Below, in pieces: positions 16,532 through 25,833 of a DNA stretch of 64,000 nt (within the stretch, counting starts at the first letter, position 1; the number at the start of each line of letters is the position of its first letter). Under the pieces are notes generated by a model. The model worked only from the letters and a program-made list of their open reading frames with translations. It had not been told where the DNA came from and did no database searches. The position numbers and the translations under genes were made by a program. The stretch covers positions 186,001 to 250,000 of the forward strand of contig AMWX01000002.1 of NCBI GenBank assembly GCA_000307935.1, read 5' to 3'. Source of the DNA: SAR86 cluster bacterium SAR86E. GTDB lineage: Bacteria; Pseudomonadota; Gammaproteobacteria; Magnimaribacterales; D2472.

Positions 16532-17612
16532 ATTTTTCTAAAGGCTTTTCAAGTTCATCCCAGTCACACTCAAAATCATCTGGAGCATTTTCATACTCTA
16601 GTAATCCTAGGGCTTCAAATTTTGGTCTTACTTTATCAGTTAGCAACCCAATTCTAGAAAGGTTTGGCATGATTCTTGAAAATAAGAAATTTCTAAATGT
16701 TGTATTAGCAGAAGTGGACAATGCAAATTCTCTTGCCTCATCTTCTGACATTTTTAAGTATTTTTGCATGGCTTTAGTGTTAATTAACCTTTCTCTTGAA
16801 ATTACACAAGCCTCATATGCAAATTCAGCTCTATCTTCAATTTCTTCAGGACTTAGTGTTTTGATGAAATCCTCTAAATAGTTGATTCCAAATGTTACAT
16901 GTCTGGCTTCATCCCTAATAACATAATGAAGTAATTGCGTAAGCAATGGATCTTTTGACAGGCCCTTAAGCATTTGAAAAGCAGCCAGAGCAAGCCCCTC
17001 AATAACAATTTGCATTCCAATGAACTTAAGGTCCCATCTCTCATCGGTTAGGATTTTATCCAAAAGGAGTTTTAAATTTTTGTTGATAGGGTAGTGCATA
17101 CCTATTTTTTCTTGAAGATATCTATTAAAAACTTCAACATGCCTAGCTTCATCGAAAGTCTGCGAAGCGGCGTATAATTTTGCATTATATGTAGGTGCAC
17201 ACGAGGTTAATTGAGATGCTACAAGCAGTGCTCCTTGTTCTCCATGAAGAAATTGACTTAATAGCTCTGCTGCATCATGACGATCAAACTCAATCTTTTC
17301 TTCTTCACTAAGGCTTTCATATGCTTCTAAAGTTTCATGAGGCAACTCTTCATCAGCCTGCACGATTCTCTCATTAGCTGGATGATTGTAATCCCAATTG
17401 AGATCTATTGAACCATTCCAATTTAGCTCTTTACCAAGTTCATAAAGTTTCTTTATCCTGTTGTCTGCTACAGTGTAATCCCAGTTATAAGCTCCTGTTA
17501 ATGGAGTATTAAATATTTCCGCTACATCTTCGACTTGCTCTGAAGTTAGATTTAACTCATTTTCAAAATATAATATATCTTTTGGCGGCCCTTCAGCTTT
17601 TGTAATTTTCAT
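16506..17612 (-). CDS. ferritin-like diiron protein, first gene of cytochrome operon
   Basis: A 368-residue, largely helical protein. Two E-x-x-H pairs (DEARHVEVF near residue 165 and DEARHVTFG near 242) plus single glutamates in HGEQGALL and VIEGLALAAF supply the six ligands of a carboxylate-bridged diiron site. This is the R2/acyl-ACP-desaturase/AurF type. Such enzymes activate O2 for hydroxylation, desaturation or N-oxygenation. It has no signal peptide, whereas its two operon partners are exported. The start ATG 17612 is preceded by TGAGGT and by a 21-bp palindrome overlapping the promoter. The substrate is unknown. Confidence 0.85.
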   Translation of the reverse strand: MKITKAEGPPKDILYFENELNLTSEQVEDVAEIFNTPLTGAYNWDYTVADNRIKKLYELGKELNWNGSIDLNWDYNHPANERIVQADEELPHETLEAYESLSEEEKIEFDRHDAAELLSQFLHGEQGALLVASQLTSCAPTYNAKLYAASQTFDEARHVEVFNRYLQEKIGMHYPINKNLKLLLDKILTDERWDLKFIGMQIVIEGLALAAFQMLKGLSKDPLLTQLLHYVIRDEARHVTFGINYLEDFIKTLSPEEIEDRAEFAYEACVISRERLINTKAMQKYLKMSEDEAREFALSTSANTTFRNFLFSRIMPNLSRIGLLTDKVRPKFEALGLLEYENAPDDFECDWDELEKPLEKFGEIPQAI

Positions 17613-17632
17613 ATTTACCTCAAAATCTTAAA

Positions 17633-17653
17633 AATGTTTACAGTGTAAACATT
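17633..17653. promoter_or_regulatory. perfect 21-bp palindromic operator of ferritin-like operon
   Basis: AATGTTTAC-AGT-GTAAACATT has perfect 9-base arms around a 3-base centre. On the minus strand a perfect TATAAT -10 (17658-17663) lies four bases upstream of it, so transcription would begin inside the palindrome. This geometry fits a dimeric repressor, for example of the TetR type (inference). A degenerate copy occurs at 36489-36509. Confidence 0.78.
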
Positions 17654-17672
17654 AGTTATTATAAGCTTTTTT

Positions 17673-19442
17673 TTAGCCATTGAATAGATCGGTTAATTTT
17701 TCGAGAAGGGCCTCTGCCAATTCTTCCGCTCTATTAATGGTTATCGACTTCTCATAGTATTTAGTAACATCATGCCCAATGCCAATTGCTAGAAGCTCAA
17801 CATTACTTTGTGTTTCAATAGATGAAATGATTTGTCGTAAGTGATTATCTAAAAAAAGGCTATGATTTGTTGAAAGTGTGCTGTCATCAACAGGCGCACC
17901 ATCAGATATTACAATCAAAATTTTCCTTTCTTCATTGCGTTTAATTAATCTTTGATGAGCCCAAGCCAAAGCTTCACCATCTACATTTTCTTTTAAAAGA
18001 CCCTCCCTCAACATTATCCCAAAGCTTTTTCTTGCTTTTCTAAAACTGTCATCTGCTGATTTAAAAATAATATGCCTAAGGTCATTCAATCGACCAGGGT
18101 TTGATGGACTCCCTTGATTGACCCAAGCTTTTCTTGAGTCTCCTCCTTTCCAATGTTTTGAAGTAAAGCCTAGTAGTTCTGTTTTGACGTAACATCTTTC
18201 TAAGGTGCTCCCAATAATATCTCCACATATAGCAGCAAGGGTCATAGAACGCCCCCTCATAGAACCAGAACTATCTACTAATAAAGAAACTACTGTATCT
18301 TTAAATTTACTTTCGCTTTCTTGTTTAAAACTTAATGAATCACCCGGCTTTGTTATCACTCTATGAAGCTGAGCCGTATCTAATAAGCCCTCCTCTAGGT
18401 TGAAGTTCCAACTTCTATTTTGCTGAGCTTGAAGAAGGCGCTGCAATCTATTAGCTAATTTTCCTATGGTGGTTTGGTGTGGCGCTATTAATTGATCAAG
18501 CTGTAATCTTAATCTATTAGCTTCTTCTGGAGTAGCCAGCTCAATAGCATGAATGATTTCATCAAACTGAGTGGTAAAAATTCTGTAATCTTCATGAGCT
18601 GTTGAATCAAGATCTTCACGAAAATTTCTAGTTAGATCTATTTCTTCATCAATTGAGGTAGAGTCAATTGGAACTTGTGATTCCTCAAGCATATCATTCT
18701 GCTCATCTTCTTGACCCTCAGCTTGAGCTTCTATTACTTGATCGTCATTGTTTTGATCAGGGTCTTCATGTTGACTGTCTGAGCTTTGCTCTTCTTCTGG
18801 TGAAGGTTCATCCTGCTGTGATTCATTATCTCCTTGAGTCTCAGGTTCATGCATTAAATCTAGGTCCTTCATTAGTTCTAGAGCAATCGACTGGAAATCT
18901 TGTTGAGAATTTTTGACCGCAAGGAGCTTTAATCCTGCGTTGTCAATTTTTACAGGGATAGATGCAAGAAAAGCATTTACAGTTGACTCACTTTCTTTGG
19001 ATAGAGTTTCGCCATTAAGTTTTTTTAACCATAAATTAGCAGCCAAAGGATTTAAGGCTGGAATTTTATTATCCATACCTTTCTTTGCTTGCGTTTCTAA
19101 ATATGCATTGAGATTTTTCTTGGCGCCAGGGAAAGCGTCTCCACCAAGAATTTCAACTCTTGATAACTCAAGCTCCATGAAAAAGTCTCTAGCATTTTTT
19201 GGCATTTTGAGAGTTGGATATTCTTTATGATGCGTGTGCCAAAAAATTTGAAAATCTGACTCACCTCTCCATGAATCAACATGAGAAGATGATCGAGGTG
19301 GATAATGTAAAGCAATTTCAGACTGAGAGGGAGGCCTGCTTGAGGCTTGTGATGAACTGTTTAGATCTGATTGACCAGATATCGCTTTAGCGGTTGCAAG
19401 GACAGCTTGCTTAAATTCCTCCCTATTTTTAACCCAACTCAT
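17673..19442 (-). CDS. cobT: CobT-like cobaltochelatase subunit with VWA domain
   Basis: A 589-residue protein. The N-terminal third is CobT-like. The middle (about residues 210-270) is a highly acidic glutamine/glutamate/aspartate-rich linker. The C-terminal von Willebrand A domain carries a MIDAS motif (DSSGSMRG). CobT and CobS form the ATP-driven chaperone of aerobic cobaltochelatase CobN, which inserts cobalt in B12 synthesis. No CobN is in the window. ATG 19442 is preferred over the TTG one codon earlier. It lies 3 bases after the cobS stop, so the two genes are co-transcribed. Confidence 0.85.
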   Translation of the reverse strand: MSWVKNREEFKQAVLATAKAISGQSDLNSSSQASSRPPSQSEIALHYPPRSSSHVDSWRGESDFQIFWHTHHKEYPTLKMPKNARDFFMELELSRVEILGGDAFPGAKKNLNAYLETQAKKGMDNKIPALNPLAANLWLKKLNGETLSKESESTVNAFLASIPVKIDNAGLKLLAVKNSQQDFQSIALELMKDLDLMHEPETQGDNESQQDEPSPEEEQSSDSQHEDPDQNNDDQVIEAQAEGQEDEQNDMLEESQVPIDSTSIDEEIDLTRNFREDLDSTAHEDYRIFTTQFDEIIHAIELATPEEANRLRLQLDQLIAPHQTTIGKLANRLQRLLQAQQNRSWNFNLEEGLLDTAQLHRVITKPGDSLSFKQESESKFKDTVVSLLVDSSGSMRGRSMTLAAICGDIIGSTLERCYVKTELLGFTSKHWKGGDSRKAWVNQGSPSNPGRLNDLRHIIFKSADDSFRKARKSFGIMLREGLLKENVDGEALAWAHQRLIKRNEERKILIVISDGAPVDDSTLSTNHSLFLDNHLRQIISSIETQSNVELLAIGIGHDVTKYYEKSITINRAEELAEALLEKLTDLFNG

Positions 19443-19445
19443 CAA

Positions 19446-20429
19446 TTAGGTTTCTGGATTATGACTTTCTAGAAGATCTTCTCCAAAACACCTTTGAAAA
19501 TACTCAGCTACTATTGGTCTTTCTGCTTCATCACACTTATTAAGAAACGATAATCTAAATGAATGTTGAATGTCATTAAAAATAATATAGTTCTGAGCCC
19601 ATGTAATTACAGTTCTCGGAGACATTAATGATGATATATCATCATTTACAAAACCCTGTCTAGTTAAGTTGGCGAGCTGAATCATACTCTTAATAAGAGC
19701 TTTGTCCTTTGCTGCTTTTAGCTCAGGGACCTTACCAATGACAACATTGAGTTCGTGGGAGCCTTCAAGATAGTTCAGTGTTGACAATATGTGCCATCTA
19801 TCCATTTGCCCTTGATTAATTTGCTGAGTTCCATGATAAAGGCCTGTTACATCTCCCATGCCAACAGTGTTCGTCGTAGCAAAAAGTCTAAAACTTGAAT
19901 GAGGAGAGATTACTTGATTTTGATCAAGTAGAGTCAATTTACCTTCCACCTCAAGAATTCTTTGAATAACAAACATCACATCTGGTCTGCCAGCATCATA
20001 TTCATCAAAGACAATTGCAACTGGATTTTGAATGGACCAAGGTAATATCCCTTCTTTAAATTCAGTAATCTGTTTTCCATCCTTTAAAACAATTGCATCT
20101 TTTCCAAGAAGATCAATTCTACTGATATGACTGTCTAGATTGATTCGAACACAGGGCCAATTCAATCGCGCCGCAACTTGTTCAATGTGAGTAGATTTTC
20201 CAGTGCCGTGATAGCCTTGAATCATAACCCTGCGGTCATGTTCAAACCCAGCTAAAATTGCAAGAGTAGTGTCTCTATCAAAGATATAGGTATTATCTAT
20301 AGTTGGAACCCATTCTGTCTTTTCTTTAAAACCTTTGACCTCAAGATCAGATTCAATGCCAAAAGTTTTTTTAACATTAAATTTTTGATCAGGCTTTTCG
20401 GGCAGGGATATTCTTTCAGAATTAATCAT
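19446..20429 (-). CDS. cobS: CobS-like AAA+ cobaltochelatase subunit
   Basis: A 327-residue AAA+ ATPase: Walker A GYHGTGKST near residue 73, Walker B VAIVFDEYDAG near 138 and sensor-1 LFATTNT near 185. The N-terminus resembles CobS (a short basic leader, then VPTIDNTYIFD). With CobT it forms the ring ATPase that drives CobN. A closely related MoxR-type role with a VWA partner on another target is possible because CobN is not seen nearby. Divergent from tesB across 113 bases that must hold both promoters. Confidence 0.88.
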   Translation of the reverse strand: MINSERISLPEKPDQKFNVKKTFGIESDLEVKGFKEKTEWVPTIDNTYIFDRDTTLAILAGFEHDRRVMIQGYHGTGKSTHIEQVAARLNWPCVRINLDSHISRIDLLGKDAIVLKDGKQITEFKEGILPWSIQNPVAIVFDEYDAGRPDVMFVIQRILEVEGKLTLLDQNQVISPHSSFRLFATTNTVGMGDVTGLYHGTQQINQGQMDRWHILSTLNYLEGSHELNVVIGKVPELKAAKDKALIKSMIQLANLTRQGFVNDDISSLMSPRTVITWAQNYIIFNDIQHSFRLSFLNKCDEAERPIVAEYFQRCFGEDLLESHNPET

Positions 20430-20542
20430 GATATTTTTTTTAGTTATCGGATGACTATGCTAACTTTTGCAAGGATAAAGTTCTAGTTTTTATTGAATCA
20501 ATGTAAGATAAATTTTTATTAAATTACACCTTTTTTAAAATC

Positions 20543-21403
20543 ATGGGCAAAGCGCTTAAAAATACTCTCAAACTTTTTGATCTCACCAGGATAGATAGAG
20601 ATTTATATTCTTGGACCGGCCAAAGTGTTGGCTTTCAAAGGATCTTTGGTGGCCAAATCATGGCGCAATGCTTAATTGCAGGCTATCAAACTGTAGAGAA
20701 AGGAAGAATGGTTCATTCTTTTCATTCATATTTTCTTAGACCTGGAGATTTCAAGCAAAATATCATATTTGAAGTAGATAGAATTAGAGACGGTAAGAGT
20801 TTTACTACAAGAAGAGTAAATGCAATTCAAAATGGAGAGGCAATTTTCAGTTGTTCTATATCTTTTCAGAAGAGAGAAAAAGGTCTGAGCCATCAAATCA
20901 AAATGCCTAAGATTGAGGGTCCAGAGAATTTAAAGAGCGATTTGGAGCTAAGAAAAGATTTACAATCAAAAATACCGAAAGATTATTTACCAATGTGGCT
21001 AAGGGAGAGAGAGATTGAAACAAGGCAAGTTGAGCCTGTTGACCTGCTAAAGGCTGAAAAACTCCCTCCATACAGAAGCACTTGGATGAAGCCAACAGGA
21101 AAACTGCCGGTAGATGAACGAATTCACCAAGCATTGTTATTATATGTTTCTGACATGGGGCTTCTCGGGGCAGCGGTTAACCCCCATGAGGTAAATTTTA
21201 TGTCTAAAAAATTTCAGAGCGCAAGCCTAGATCATGTGATGTGGTTCCACGGAAAAGTCAATTTTAATAATTGGATTTTGCATCACATGCATAGCCCCAT
21301 ATCACAAAATGCAAGAGGATTTTCTCGTGGATCAATATATACAAAGACTGGAAAATTAGTTGCATCAACTGCGCAAGAGGGATTAATGCGTATTTGGGAT
21401 TAA
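20543..21403 (+). CDS. tesB: acyl-CoA thioesterase II
   Basis: A 286-residue double-hotdog thioesterase of the TesB family. It opens LKLFDLTRIDRDLYSW, then has GQSVGFQRIFGGQIMAQ and the repeat-end motifs SFHSYFLRPGD, VNAIQNGEAIF and LDHVMWFHG near 230. The predicted catalytic triad lies across the second hotdog: the Asp in YVSDMG near 205, a downstream Ser/Thr and a Gln in the final STAQEGLMR. It hydrolyses medium- and long-chain acyl-CoA to free acid and CoA in the cytoplasm. Length matches E. coli TesB (286). Confidence 0.94.
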   Translation: MGKALKNTLKLFDLTRIDRDLYSWTGQSVGFQRIFGGQIMAQCLIAGYQTVEKGRMVHSFHSYFLRPGDFKQNIIFEVDRIRDGKSFTTRRVNAIQNGEAIFSCSISFQKREKGLSHQIKMPKIEGPENLKSDLELRKDLQSKIPKDYLPMWLREREIETRQVEPVDLLKAEKLPPYRSTWMKPTGKLPVDERIHQALLLYVSDMGLLGAAVNPHEVNFMSKKFQSASLDHVMWFHGKVNFNNWILHHMHSPISQNARGFSRGSIYTKTGKLVASTAQEGLMRIWD

Positions 21404-21464
21404 TGAGTCTCTTGTAATTTTCTAGCTAGGAAAGGAAATTTAGTATCGACTTTTTATACCGGCT

Positions 21465-22388
21465 TTAATGGGGTGGGGATGCAAGGTGTAAGTGATCTAG
21501 CAGATCCTTTTCGAATTGAAGAAGAATTTCTGGTTCAATCAAGTGCCTCATATTTTCAATAATTTTAAGCTTGCTATGTGGTATCAGTTTATGCATTTTA
21601 TAAGCATTCTTTGGCCGTATCATGGGATCATTTTTACCGTGAATAATTAAAGTTGGCGCTTTGATCTTCTGTATTTTTTTTAGCCTATCTTTTGAGGCTA
21701 GTATTGATAATAATTGTCTTGCATAACCAGAACCGTCTTGTGCTCGCTTTAAATTTTGAATTGTTTCTTTCCTAAATTCTGGAGTATCAACCACTCGACC
21801 TTCCATACCAATGAGGGTAACAATTTTTATCTCTCTTTTAATGACTTCTTCGACTGATGCATTAGGATTTTTTGATCTTTCTAACATAAGGTCTCTAACT
21901 GATTTTGTAGGAGCATTCATTGGACTTGGGGTAGAGGCTGTTGAAGCAATCAAGGTGAAGGATTTAACTTTATTTGGATATTGAGCGCTGATAATTTGTG
22001 CAATCATTCCACCCATTGAGGTACCTATGACATGCGCTTGATTAATGCTTAATTTCTCAAGAAGCTTGATCCCATCTTCAGCCATGTCATCAATTGTATA
22101 TTCTGAATTAATTGGCAATCTTAAAAAGTACTTTATGTAATCCAGAATAAAAGATGGAGTGCCTGAAAACCTTGAAGACAAACCAACATCTCTATTGTCA
22201 TAGGTTATAGGCCTGAAATTGTGGTCCTGCAAAAACTGAATTAGGTGTGGCGGCCAATGTACCAGTTGAGCCCCCAATCCATGAACCATGAGAACAGGAT
22301 CTCCCTCAGCAGGACCATAGTCACGATAAAAAATTTTTACCCCATTATTCTCAGCGAAGCCTTCAGAATATTCTGTATTCTCCCTCAT
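21465..22388 (-). CDS. alpha/beta-fold hydrolase
   Basis: A 307-residue soluble hydrolase. The oxyanion region is MVHGLGAQLVHW near 29-40, the nucleophile elbow GTSMGG near residue 122, the acid in HGKNDPMI near 250 and the catalytic His in MRHLIEPE near 280. There is no signal peptide. The arrangement resembles the haloperoxidase/esterase branch of the fold, but the substrate cannot be named. It faces the GPH symporter gene head to head across 96 bases. Confidence 0.85.
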   Translation of the reverse strand: MRENTEYSEGFAENNGVKIFYRDYGPAEGDPVLMVHGLGAQLVHWPPHLIQFLQDHNFRPITYDNRDVGLSSRFSGTPSFILDYIKYFLRLPINSEYTIDDMAEDGIKLLEKLSINQAHVIGTSMGGMIAQIISAQYPNKVKSFTLIASTASTPSPMNAPTKSVRDLMLERSKNPNASVEEVIKREIKIVTLIGMEGRVVDTPEFRKETIQNLKRAQDGSGYARQLLSILASKDRLKKIQKIKAPTLIIHGKNDPMIRPKNAYKMHKLIPHSKLKIIENMRHLIEPEILLQFEKDLLDHLHLASPPH

Positions 22389-22484
22389 ATATCTTTAAAT
22401 TTTTACAATAAGTTTGTTTTTATACTAATGCACTCATCAAATTTTACCAACAAGAGATAAGACTGTTATAGTCAATAAATATTT

Positions 22485-23837
22485 ATGATCTCAAACTCAG
22501 TTTCAAATAAAGTTAGAGCGGCATATGGTATTGGAGACTATGCCATATGCTTATATTGGAGTGGGGTAGGTTTGTATCTACTTTATTTCTATACAGATGT
22601 GGTTGGCATAACTCCATTATTAGCAGGATGGATATATGCCCTTGGTATTGCTTGGGATGCAGTTACAGATCCATTTATGGGGTATCTTGCAGAAAGAACG
22701 CGAACCAAAATGGGTAGCTATCGACCTTATATTTTTTATGGGTCAATTCCATTAGCCTTATCATTTATATTACTTTTCTGGGTCCCTCCATTTGAAGGGG
22801 CGGTGCTATTTATTTTCTTGTTAACAGTTAATTTGGTTCACAGAACATGCTTTACGATTGTTAGCGTTCCATATTCCTCTCTTACTGCAAGAATTACTGA
22901 TGACAGTGATGAGCGAACAAAACTTACTACAGCTCGTATGATTGGAGCTTCATTTGGCACTCTTTCAGTCTCAGCTTTAGGATTTCCAATTGTTTTGTGG
23001 TTTGGGGGAGGCGATGAAGCGATAGGCTTTATTTTTTTCGGAATGGTCTGCGGGCTTGCAGCAATTTTAGTCTTAAGCATCACCGTTCGTTTTGTTCAAG
23101 AAAGGGAATTTAATTTTAGCCCATCTCTGATACCAAGTTTTTCAAAAGTATCCAAATCAGTTGCAAAAAATTATCCATTTTGGATTGTGTTTGGATCAAT
23201 CTTAATACTTGGATCTACCTCTATTATGTTCAATAACAACTTAATTTATTTTGTTAAGTACTCTTTAGACCTTCATGAATATCAAGGCTTAATCCTAGGA
23301 GTTAGCAGTGGAGCAGCGCTTCTAGCTATACCTTTTTGGGCATATGCTGCACTAAAGATTGGTAAGAGAAATTCTTGGATGGCTGCAATGGCATTGTTGT
23401 TAGTGGGCTTTTTAGTTTTTTACTTTTACCCAATTAGCTCACTAAATGAGTTGCTTATTTTGTTAGGATTTATTGGAATTGGAAATGGAGCGACCGGAGT
23501 TTTATTTTGGTCGATGCTTCCAGATACTATTGAGTATGGGGAATGGAAAACAGGAGTTAGAACAGAGTCATCTTTGTATGGCTTTATGACTTTTGCTCAA
23601 AAGGGAGCTATAGCATTCGCAGCGCTTCTTCTGGGTATGGCATTGACCCAAATTGGGTTTGAGCCAAATCAAATTCAAACTGAGGAAACCTTATCTGGAT
23701 TAAAATTTATTATGACTTGGATACCTTTAACAGGAATTTTTATTAGCTTTATTTTGGTTTCTTTTTATCCAATAGACAGAAGCTTTCATCAACAATTAAT
23801 CCAAGAGATAAACTTAAGAAAACTAGACAATGCCTAA
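22485..23837 (+). CDS. GPH-family sugar:cation symporter (MFS)
   Basis: A 450-residue, 12-helix transporter of the glycoside-pentoside-hexuronide:cation family, related to MelB. Landmarks are YGIGDYAICLYW at residue 14, FYTDVVGITPLLAGW near 36, DAVTDPFMGYLAERT (the conserved helix-2 aspartates) and GYG-like NGATGVLFWSMLPDTIEYGEW near residue 330. It would import a sugar, glycoside or uronate with Na+ or H+. It overlaps the next gene by 8 bases. The locus context, with GH3 and sugar oxidoreductase genes, supports a glycoside substrate. Confidence 0.87.
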   Translation: MISNSVSNKVRAAYGIGDYAICLYWSGVGLYLLYFYTDVVGITPLLAGWIYALGIAWDAVTDPFMGYLAERTRTKMGSYRPYIFYGSIPLALSFILLFWVPPFEGAVLFIFLLTVNLVHRTCFTIVSVPYSSLTARITDDSDERTKLTTARMIGASFGTLSVSALGFPIVLWFGGGDEAIGFIFFGMVCGLAAILVLSITVRFVQEREFNFSPSLIPSFSKVSKSVAKNYPFWIVFGSILILGSTSIMFNNNLIYFVKYSLDLHEYQGLILGVSSGAALLAIPFWAYAALKIGKRNSWMAAMALLLVGFLVFYFYPISSLNELLILLGFIGIGNGATGVLFWSMLPDTIEYGEWKTGVRTESSLYGFMTFAQKGAIAFAALLLGMALTQIGFEPNQIQTEETLSGLKFIMTWIPLTGIFISFILVSFYPIDRSFHQQLIQEINLRKLDNA

Positions 23838-25833
23838 AATTAATTGGGGGATAATTGGGCCAGGCTCGATTGCCAATGCATTTTCTTATTCAATTAAAAA
23901 TGCGAAAAACTCAAAACTCATCAGCGTTTATGGAAGAGATCCATGCAAGACTGATAATTTTGCTGATAAGTTCAATATAGACTCGTATCATCAGCTGGAT
24001 GATTTTTTGTCTCACAAAGACTTAGACGCTATTTATATCGCAACCCCTCATAGCGAACATTTTTTTTATGCATTAGAAGGGATCAAAAATAAAAAACATG
24101 TCCTTTGTGAGAAGCCGTTTACGATGAATGCCTTTGAAAGCATGGTTTTATTAGATCTTGCTAATTCAAAAAATGTTTTCTTGATGGAGGCTTTTATGTA
24201 TAGAACACACCCGCAGACAAAAAATATTTTAGATAATTTAAATTTTTTATCAGATGCAAAAGCAAAAATTATGATAGAGGCTTCTTTTGGGTTTAAAGCG
24301 GATGTTCCTTCAACACACAGACTCAGAAATCCTGAGTTAGGTGGTGGAGCAATATTAGATGTTGGATGCTATCCATTAACAATGGTCAAATTAATAGCTG
24401 GTCAATTGCAGGGACTTGCTTTTGCAGATCCAAAAAGTCTTTCTGCAACCGGTCAAATAGATGAGACGGGAGTCGATCTTCAATCACATGCGCATTTGAT
24501 TTTTTCTGATTTGATTGAAGCAAAAATTAGTTGCGCCATTAATGAGGACTTTTCAAACAATCTTGTAATATCAAATGGTAAATATTCTATTTCTATTTCT
24601 GATCCATGGCATTGTGGGCAGTTTCATGAGGGCATTTCATCCATTCATCTATCTCACGAAGGCAGGAGTAGCAAAGAAATTAAATGCATTGATGAGACTG
24701 GTTTGTTTTCAAGAGAGATAGAGCATGCTGCTAAGTGTATTTTAGAATCCAAAATAGAATCGAAACTTATATGTCATGCTGAAACTCAAAGCAACATGTT
24801 CTGGTTAGATCACTGGCGACAAGAAATGAAGATTGATTGCCCCAAGGCTCAAATTAAAAACTCACCAATTTTGCTATCAACAGCATATTTACTTCAAGAA
24901 TCCAATCTTGAAAAATATGTCCTCCCGGGACTAATCAAACTCGGTTCAAGACTAGCATTAGGTTGCGATAATCAGACCTCTGATCTGCATGCATTTACTA
25001 TGTTTGATCATTTTTATGGATCTGGAGGCAGAATTTTTGACACCGCTTTCATCTACAACCACGGAATGGGTGATAAGTATCTTGGTGATTGGATCAATGC
25101 TAGGAACGTTGAAAAAGATGTAATAGTTCTTGGTAAGGGAGCTCATACACCTGAGTGTGAGCCCAAGTATATTCGCCCTCAAGTTCTCGAGTCTTTGGAC
25201 CGTCTGCAGATTTCAAAGCTTGATATTTTTTGTTTGCATAGAGACAACCCAGATATTCCAGTGGATGAATTTATCGATGCGTTAGCTGAAGTAAAAAATG
25301 AAGGTTTGGTGAATCTAATAGGAGCTTCGAATTGGGAGATGGATAGATTTTCAGAAGCAAGAAATTATGCTGTTAAAACAGCAAAAGAACCTTTTACAGT
25401 CCTCAGCAATAATTTTAGTTTAGCTGAGATGATTGAACCGGTATGGCCCGGTTGTGTTGGTGTTAATGATCAATATTTAAAATACCTTCTTGATGAGCAG
25501 ATCATATTATTTCCATGGTCATCTCAAGCTAGAGGTTTTTTCATTAAGAAAAAAGAGATTATGTCGAATGAGCATTTCTCAAATCCTACCCTAGATGAAG
25601 AAATGAGAGTTTGGCACCATGCAAAAAATTTACAAAGAAGGCAGGTGTGTTTTGAAATGGCAAAAGAAAGAAATGTGCAGCCTATTCAAATTGCTCTAGC
25701 TTATGTATTAAAAACATCTGAGCTAATTTTCCCTTTAATTGGACCTAGAACAATCTCTGAATCTAGCAGCTCTATTCAAGCCACTCAACTTGAATTAACT
25801 GCTAGCGAACTTCAAGAGCTTGCTCAAGGTTAA
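23830..25833 (+). CDS. fused Gfo/Idh/MocA dehydrogenase and aldo/keto reductase
   Basis: A 667-residue two-enzyme fusion. Residues 1-335 are a Gfo/Idh/MocA oxidoreductase: Rossmann GIIGPGSIA at 7-15, CEKPF at 93-97 with the catalytic-type lysine, and GGGAILDVGCY near 171-181. Residues about 348-667 are an aldo/keto reductase with the whole tetrad visible: Asp404 and Tyr409 (FDTAFIY), Lys436 (GKG) and His470 (CLH). Both halves use NAD(P)H on sugars, so the fusion may channel an oxidised sugar intermediate from one site to the other. It overlaps the end of the GH3 gene by 32 bases, tail to tail. The fusion has no internal stop or frameshift. Confidence 0.87.
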   Translation: MPKINWGIIGPGSIANAFSYSIKNAKNSKLISVYGRDPCKTDNFADKFNIDSYHQLDDFLSHKDLDAIYIATPHSEHFFYALEGIKNKKHVLCEKPFTMNAFESMVLLDLANSKNVFLMEAFMYRTHPQTKNILDNLNFLSDAKAKIMIEASFGFKADVPSTHRLRNPELGGGAILDVGCYPLTMVKLIAGQLQGLAFADPKSLSATGQIDETGVDLQSHAHLIFSDLIEAKISCAINEDFSNNLVISNGKYSISISDPWHCGQFHEGISSIHLSHEGRSSKEIKCIDETGLFSREIEHAAKCILESKIESKLICHAETQSNMFWLDHWRQEMKIDCPKAQIKNSPILLSTAYLLQESNLEKYVLPGLIKLGSRLALGCDNQTSDLHAFTMFDHFYGSGGRIFDTAFIYNHGMGDKYLGDWINARNVEKDVIVLGKGAHTPECEPKYIRPQVLESLDRLQISKLDIFCLHRDNPDIPVDEFIDALAEVKNEGLVNLIGASNWEMDRFSEARNYAVKTAKEPFTVLSNNFSLAEMIEPVWPGCVGVNDQYLKYLLDEQIILFPWSSQARGFFIKKKEIMSNEHFSNPTLDEEMRVWHHAKNLQRRQVCFEMAKERNVQPIQIALAYVLKTSELIFPLIGPRTISESSSSIQATQLELTASELQELAQG

